From Glandiceps talaboti (taxonomy: Eukaryota; Hemichordata; Enteropneusta; Spengelidae): a stretch of 64,000 nt of DNA. Shown piece by piece: positions 58,334 through 64,000 of the stretch. The notes under the pieces are model-generated. The model was given only the letters and a program-made list of their open reading frames with translations. It was not told where the DNA came from and searched no databases. The stretch covers positions 12,790,251-12,854,250 of the forward strand of contig NC_135554.1 in the NCBI RefSeq assembly GCF_964340395.1, read 5' to 3'. Position 1 is the stretch's first letter. Each line of letters opens with the position of its first letter. The translations under genes and the position numbers were made by a program.

Positions 58334-58780
58334 TGTTGGGTGTCGTAGAGTTGAACGGTATAAGTATGGATAGTTCAGACGTTACACTCTAGCACTCACA
58401 CTCTCAAACTCTCGTACGGGATCGTTCAGGTCCAAGTCGGGAATTAGTCACGACTGAGAAGATATTTCGGCTTGCCAGAATCACCTAACCGAGAGCTCGT
58501 CTCTCTCCTCTCCTCTCCTCTGGATGTTTTATTCTCATCTTAAGTATACTTCGAATACAATGGAATTTACACAACGACTATATAAATAGCAAGTCACACC
58601 CTAAGATCATGCCATCATAAAAGTTATTATATACTTTTCTCTAACCAATCATGTGAATTTCAGTTACATCATGTTTGCCCAGCTTCGTCATCGCCAGTCT
58701 ATTTCTGACCTATGGCCTACAATGCCGAAAAGTAGAATTTATTCCCATAATTCCGAAATACGATATTTTGGATCGTAACA
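58334..58780 (-). repeat. 5' LTR
   Basis: 447 bp, identical by eye to 47,008-47,454. The minus strand contains TATTTATATAG about mid-LTR (plus 58,578-58,588), a possible TATA element. The open frame at 58,675-59,064 starts in it and is spurious. Confidence 0.97.
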
Positions 58781-58784
58781 CATG

Positions 58785-59160
58785 TATTCCTATGCGAGTC
58801 TGTGAATTTACCATACAAAAGTTACATGCACATTATACATACACACATGTACATCTTTTGTATGTCTCTATGCATGCATGCCTGTGGTGTGTGTGTGAAT
58901 GTATGGTGTATGTTGACTGGACAATCAAAATGTATACAGTGTACACACACATGTACACAACCATACACGTAATATATAGATGTTATACCCATTACTTTTG
59001 CACCCCTATGTATAATATTTGCACATACATGGCTCGATATATGGATAGATGGTTGCATGGATAGATATATGTGTATACATGGCTAGCTGTGTATGTATAT
59101 ATGTATGTATGTACAAATGTATGTATGGATGGATATATATATGTATAGATATATGATGGG
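58785..59160. repeat. Low-complexity TATG/CATG DNA flanking the LTR element
   Basis: Continues the tract of 46,230-47,007 on the other side of the insertion. Confidence 0.8.
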
Positions 59161-59248
59161 TTGATTTGGGGTGCTATATTGTCTTAGTGATAAGGAATCA
59201 GATATCACAACAACAGTAATAATTTCTTTCTTTTTATTGTAACTGTAG

Positions 59249-59407
59249 CTGTTTGGCAAGACTAGAACAGAAGACGTCTGTATGACTATGACATCTGAAA
59301 GATCAGTTTTATCAGGAAAAAAAGCTGGTGGACAGACAAGGAATGTAAAGGGAGATGGAACTGGTAGTAAAAGACCCAAAGTGACTATCAACATCCCCAT
59401 CACCTAA
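59249..59407 (+). CDS. Candidate terminal coding exon of unrecognised host gene
   Basis: A strong polypyrimidine tract and acceptor (TTTCTTTCTTTTTATTG...TGTAG) precede 159 nt that read in phase 0 as LFGKTRTEDVCMTMTSERSV and on to a basic end (KRPKVTINIPIT) before TAA 59,405-59,407. Lys/Arg/Ser-rich composition suggests a nuclear or disordered tail, but no family is recognised. It could join the exon ending at 45,255, which would place the LTR retrotransposon in the intron between them. Confidence 0.35.
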   Translation: MFGKTRTEDVCMTMTSERSVLSGKKAGGQTRNVKGDGTGSKRPKVTINIPIT

Positions 59408-62065
59408 AGCTTCTATCGTACAAAAGAAAATTCTAGAAGATTGAATATGACCACTAATGAATGGTCTTTCCTTGTATAAAAGTGAAATAAGGAAAGACTT
59501 GTGCAAAGATAAAATTTGTTACACAACAAAATCACATACAAGACCAGCACTCAAATGTTGTTTATCATGACACTCTTATCAGTTTGTTTATATATCTTAG
59601 AAAAGTAGTACATAGTAAACTGTTTGCTTGTCCATCACAAACTCAAATTTGTAAATCAAAGTTGTCTCATTGAAGAAGGCGCAAAGTCAACTGTATTCAA
59701 TCAATCTTTGTATCATCGATCAATAACAATCTCGGCAAGCCTTCTCGGTATCCTTTCAGGGTATTGACCAAATGGATCAGGGCTGTTATCCCCAAATGCA
59801 TACACCCAGCAATTTGGGATGACTCGTCTGTCCCAGATTTTGGACAACTAAGCTGCCAAATGGTAAATTGGCTATATGAAGCAATGTCTTTGTGTGGTAC
59901 CATCAGTATGTCTCATCTGTGAACTCTTGTCAAGGCAAGCACAATGACATCTGGTGAAAGAACAGAAAAATTAGATTTGTACATTGCCAGTGTTTCATGA
60001 TTTCATCATAGTCATAAACTCAATGCCCAGTGATGGTTATTCTCAACCTATGTGAGAATGTTTATTTTTATGAAAGGTCAAAGATGATGTGTGCTGAGCT
60101 GATGTGATTTTAGAATAATATATGATTCTAGATACTGATATCAACACTATTTTCATGCTAGTATTTAGTGATGCCATAATTTGATTAAAACAAGAGGAAT
60201 TTATTTATTCCTATAATTGGCATGTGGTGTGACTTGTCCTTTCTGTTCTTACTGTAAACCTCAGCTTGAGAGCTACTTTCAAATATTCTACTCACTCTCT
60301 ATCTTTATTTGTCAGTCCCAATCTGCAATGCCTATACCACATTCTGTACAATCGAACTAAATCTACCAAGTACTTCTACTTTAACTTTACTACTCCTACA
60401 TGTATGTGCTATATGTACCTTGGTAGTGACAGCTGGAATGTACAATAAATCATGAATATGACAGATGTACAGATAAAGTCAATAGCAGTGTAGAATAGGT
60501 AAGTTACCCTGCATGGCAAAGAAACTGACTTGAGTTACCACTGGACAGTATTTTCCCCATGACACATATGACATTCAATAATATTTGTAGTGTTACACAA
60601 CTTCAGATTCCACTTTGACACATGTTAAATACAGTGAAATCAGAATCAGACAGTGTCCCACCCCTTTCTTAGTATCATCCTTGTAAAAGTAACATGAAAG
60701 TGGAGATTGTTATTTTATAATGGAAACTAAAGGTTATATCAAAAGTCTGTGTGTCTTGGAGAGGCTTAGCATTATACTACAAACATACATATGCAATGTA
60801 TTTCCACTTTATAAAAATATTTTAGCATATTTTGCAGAAAGGTTTTCAGCAGAATAATCGGTGTAACAATGGAATCACTTTCATTGGTAAATTCTCAACA
60901 ACTATTAGGGTAATTAATGAAGGTACACATTTGAAATCAATAAATTTAGTAATGGCCTTTACAGGGAGAGATCTGGCACTGGACTATAACATATACATGT
61001 ACTTGGAGTTAATTAGCCGACAGGGCTTTCCATCACAGTCTTGATTTGGGCGAGAAACAGCATCACCATGAATGTTAGTGTCCTCCTCCCATGGTGAGCA
61101 TTCTTTTAAAAATGATGACATGCTAGAGGCCATGCTGTTGAGGCTAAAATTTCAAACCATACACATTACTGAAAGCCATAGTATATTATCAATATTGTCT
61201 TCAATTCCCATGAAGAGATTTAGGGCATAAACAAACACATTCTCGGGAGTTGCCCAACTCATGATAATTCAAAATAGGTTTTAGAACTTATTATGGTGAA
61301 GCCACAAGAAATGTTGGAAATGCACTTGGTAAATGACTCTTGGGGTTAAACTTTAGCTCCCTCCCCATCAGCCGATCTCAATTTTCAAAAAAAAAGCACA
61401 TTCACCAATTTTATCATGTCCCCATTTTCTAATACGCCCCCCCCCCAAAAAAAAAAAAAAACCAAAAAAAAACCCCAACAACAACAAACAAACAAAAAAC
61501 AATCTGCTGATACCCCTCAGGAGCAATTGATGCTGGACAGTAAAGATCTGAAGATATGACTAAATGATTGATATAAATAATGAATGACATATTGAATAAT
61601 TAGTAATCCAACTGCAAAAAATTATATGTATAGTAAATAAGTCTTTACTAGACTGTACACATATTTTTTGAATTCATAACATGTATAAAATATGAAAATT
61701 TGACGGAATATGTATTTCTTCTGAAATAATCATGAAAGAAATCTGCAGTGCACATGTTCCAGGCCATTTTGTTTTCTTTTTGGTGTTTTCATTCGAAATA
61801 TTGTTCACTGAAATTTAGTTCGCGTCCGGGGGATAATACACCAATGGTATTCAGTACTTCTACATTGGTACATCTCGACATGCAGTACACGTTGTTGTGT
61901 TCGAGGCATCTACATGTAATATTGTATGCAGTTCATGGACTGCAAATGTGTTTTCACATGGATTAATAAGTATTTCGTTCAGCCCTTATTTCTATCGATC
62001 TGTTAGTAATATCTTCACTCTCCGGCGTCAAGTGTTCATAGTTCTGTGAGTAATTGTATCTCACT
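59408..62065. other. Intergenic or 3' UTR-like DNA, no gene recognised
   Basis: No supported ORF in 2.6 kb. C- and A-runs lie at 61,436-61,490. AATAAA-type signals occur but cannot be assigned. Confidence 0.45.
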
Positions 62066-62262
62066 GTTTGGTCCGACTCAATCTGATTAAAATCTGATGT
62101 TAGATAGGCTGGTTTTCCTGTATTTACCTTTATTCCATCGAAAGGCGTTCGTCCAGGAAAATAAAAAACTAACGTAAAAGACGCAATAACGATGGAATAA
62201 AGGTAAATACAGGAAAACCAGCCTATCTAACATCAGATTTTAATCAGATTGGGTCCGACTAT
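62066..62262. repeat. Near-perfect hairpin, ~70-bp arms
   Basis: The arm from GTCCGACTCAATCTGATTAA to TTTATTCCATCG (about 62,071-62,142) is the reverse complement of about 62,191-62,262, with only one or two mismatches and a loop of about 48 bp. Confidence 0.92.
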
Positions 62263-62313
62263 ACCTCAGACCACTAAAAAGACACGATGTGTATCAAACT
62301 TCATTGATCGCCT

Positions 62314-62482
62314 AGCTGCAATAATTGTAGTGTTTGCTGCTATTTTGGGGGGCTTTTTCGTCTGTTTTTGTGCCTTTTTGTGTTCCGGTGTTTATTCGGG
62401 TTAAACATTGTAACACGAAAAGGCACACAAACAGATGAAACATCCCTCAAGTCACACCAAACGCTGCAATTATTGCAGCTAC
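62314..62482. repeat. Second imperfect hairpin, ~70-bp arms
   Basis: AGCTGCAATAATTGTAGTGT...TTTTTGTGTT (62,314-62,384) pairs with 62,410-62,482 (AACACGAAAAGGC...TTATTGCAGCT), with several mismatches. Confidence 0.85.
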
Positions 62483-62798
62483 GGAACGCCTTGTTACTCA
62501 CTAACTGCAATCGTCGTGACACCGGCGTTTAGACTCTTACAAAACGCAAAATTAATGTGGTTTATACTTACATCGTATTCCAGAGCATCGCCGTCGCTTA
62601 TCCATGCCATTGTAATACATATTTCAGCACTAAATCAGTCCCAAAACCACTTGGCTTGGCTATCCCACGCGTTCCGCCCGTATGACCCTTAGCGCTGTGC
62701 ATGTCATTGTTGACATCTCGTGCTGGCACGCTCGCTCAATATATCGCGTAATGATGACATCACTATCACATGACTTGCCTCTATCGATGTCAACAAGT

Positions 62799-62888
62799 AT
62801 GGCGGGCGGTTTGAAAAGAAGTAAACCGGCCGAATGTTTTACAGCTCCCGTATGTCACTTTGGAGTAATATTGACGACCAGTAGACAG
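62799..62888 (+). CDS. Candidate first coding exon, unrecognised gene
   Basis: ATG in good context (AGTATGGCGG) opens 30 codons in phase 0, MAGGLKRSKPAECFTAPVCH and on to TTSRQ, to a CAG|GTAAAT donor after 62,888. The upstream 150 bp are less AT-rich (GCGTTCCGCCCG, CGCTGTGCATG, ATCACATGAC), as at a promoter. No downstream exon was found before the window end, so the product is unknown. Confidence 0.35.
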
Positions 62889-62964
62889 GTAAATTTTCTA
62901 ATTAGATGGATTGGACCATTTACAGTTTAGTTTTAACGTATTTTTCAATGAAAGAAATTACCCC

Positions 62965-63000
62965 AAAAAATAGTCCCCGTTGCAGATAATATACCTTTAA
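62965..63000 (-). repeat. Inverted copy of the 36-bp block at 42,867
   Basis: Reverse complement of 42,867-42,902, identical by eye, with unrelated flanks. Confidence 0.85.
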
Positions 63001-63506
63001 TAAAGTGATAATGGGTAAGAAGTTATCAGGGGGAGGCTGGAAGGGGTGCAAAGCATTAAGGGTAAAAACAACTGTGAAAGCTCATTGCGCAGGGAGCCTC
63101 CATTGTGTACACTTCTATCGTGCACGCGCGTTCTGCGTTTAAAACGGTGGCCGGCTCAGTGCTCACCAGCCGTATATTGGGTCATTTTCAACTCGCTCTA
63201 ACGTTCACAATAATTCATCATATTGGATACTATAAAGCGAGAACTTCGACTGATATTTCTCCCTCCGTGCCAGAAGAACCGATTTTGGAATCATTGATAG
63301 GAATACTGGCGATTTCGTGAAGAATACTTGACCCCGCTGAGGTCGTAAATTTCGGCACAGTTTTTCGCCCATTTTGTTGTTTCGCCCAAAATTTAGATTT
63401 TTTCATAAAATAGATGGATTCTTCTGTACTTTTAAATGGTTATAGTTAGAACAAGACAAGGTTTGTTCAAGATTTTCGGTAGAAAGTCGGTGATCCAACC
63501 CGGAGT

Positions 63507-64000
63507 CGAATTCAAACACAAAATTGATGAGTATATATCCCTGAAAAGAAAGTGTTATACGATCCTAAAATCTGCAAGTAATTTACTGTACACTTACTGT
63601 AATTATTTAACAAAGAGTTTGCAAGATGTAAGCTAAATTATTTCTTTAGCTATCCTCAGGTGGTAGGAAAGGGGTTTACATTAAATTACATTCAGGTATT
63701 TTTCTCACACAAGACATATTTATAGAAGTCAACACAGAGACAAATACGAGACAAAATGTAACATGAAGAACTGAAGAAAGTGCAGATTTGGCACAGCAAA
63801 TCGACTAGCGATAGCGACGAATCTGAAAATAAATAGGAAAATGTCCTCATAAGAGTGAAAAGCACAACATTTTAAGTATATAAGAGGAAATGCTGACAAT
63901 TAGTGTTAACAATCAATGCACGACACGAAAGTGTCAATAAACACGTCCGGCCAGCAAGTGTAGGATAGCCGTCAATGGTCAAGCGTCTTCGCGTGTTATA
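63507..64000 (+). repeat. Dispersed repeat, copy 2, uninterrupted
   Basis: Matches 14,833-15,225 joined to 16,672-16,862, without the 1.45-kb insertion. Runs off the window end. Confidence 0.8.

Larger units (their letters stand above)
47008..58780 (-). mobile_element. Ty3/Gypsy-type LTR retrotransposon with chromodomain and env-like ORF, defective
   Basis: Minus-strand element of 11.8 kb: 5' LTR 58,334-58,780, gag, -1 frameshift, pol (split by a 3.9-kb insertion), chromodomain, env-like ORF, polypurine tract, 3' LTR 47,008-47,454. The order gag-RT-RNase H-integrase is that of Ty3/Gypsy. CATG flanks both ends (47,004-47,007 and 58,781-58,784), a probable 4-bp target duplication. The LTRs are identical by eye, implying recent integration, yet pol is broken in three ways: no retropepsin motif, a nested element in RT, and a stop in integrase. 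The element lies antisense relative to the surrounding candidate host exons. Confidence 0.95.

Noticed and set aside
58675-59064. 129-residue ORF beginning in the LTR
   Set aside because: Runs from LTR end into low-complexity flank; the identical LTR at 47 kb leads to a different frame.

Overview
The window is AT-rich, intron-bearing animal DNA. It contains GT-AG splice sites, several families of decayed LINEs, an intact-length Ty3/Gypsy-type LTR retrotransposon, dense tetranucleotide and dinucleotide microsatellites, and no prokaryotic gene organisation. Long CATA/GACA/TTTG runs, dispersed GGTCAAGGTC-type repeats, R2-like and RTE-like LINE remnants and an env-bearing chromodomain Gypsy element fit a marine invertebrate (lophotrochozoan or early deuterostome). 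The sequence alone does not fix the phylum.

Positions 1-42,900 hold a head-to-tail array of one multi-exon gene family. Copy A (316-4,662) and copy C (34,648-40,099) each reconstruct as six exons with matching phases, encoding 602 and 656 residues. The predicted product has a signal peptide, a basic RKRMKR-type processing site, a domain of about 40-residue W-containing repeats (propeller-like by inference), a C-type lectin domain split over two exons, a Ser/Thr-rich stalk with a 31-residue tandem repeat, and a C-terminal membrane helix. Copy B is a scattered pseudogene (exon 2 at 22,128-22,585; exon 5/6 pieces at 26,704-28,272). Orphan 3' ends at 20,541-20,850 and 33,441-33,900 mark further lost copies. 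Each gene is followed by the same 1 kb flank and an antisense LINE scrap, so the duplicated unit included intergenic DNA.

Between the copies lie tandem repeats (7,571-8,245; 9,890-10,990; 16,940-17,620; 25,953-26,400), large inverted repeats (13,541-14,065; 43,784-44,359; two hairpins at 62,066-62,482), a 5'-truncated L1/Tx1-like LINE with a 12-bp target duplication (17,633-20,121), a CR1/L2-like LINE in intron 2 of copy C, and pairs of dispersed repeats.

Positions 47,008-58,780 are a minus-strand LTR retrotransposon. Its 447-bp LTRs are identical by eye. It has gag, a textbook -1 frameshift signal, RT/RNase H/integrase, a chromodomain and an env-like ORF. It is defective: I see no retropepsin, the RT is split by a 3.9-kb terminal-inverted-repeat element carrying 147-bp tandem repeats, and integrase carries a stop. 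The element sits antisense between candidate exons of an unrecognised host gene (43,020-59,407). A further plausible first exon of another gene is at 62,799-62,888.
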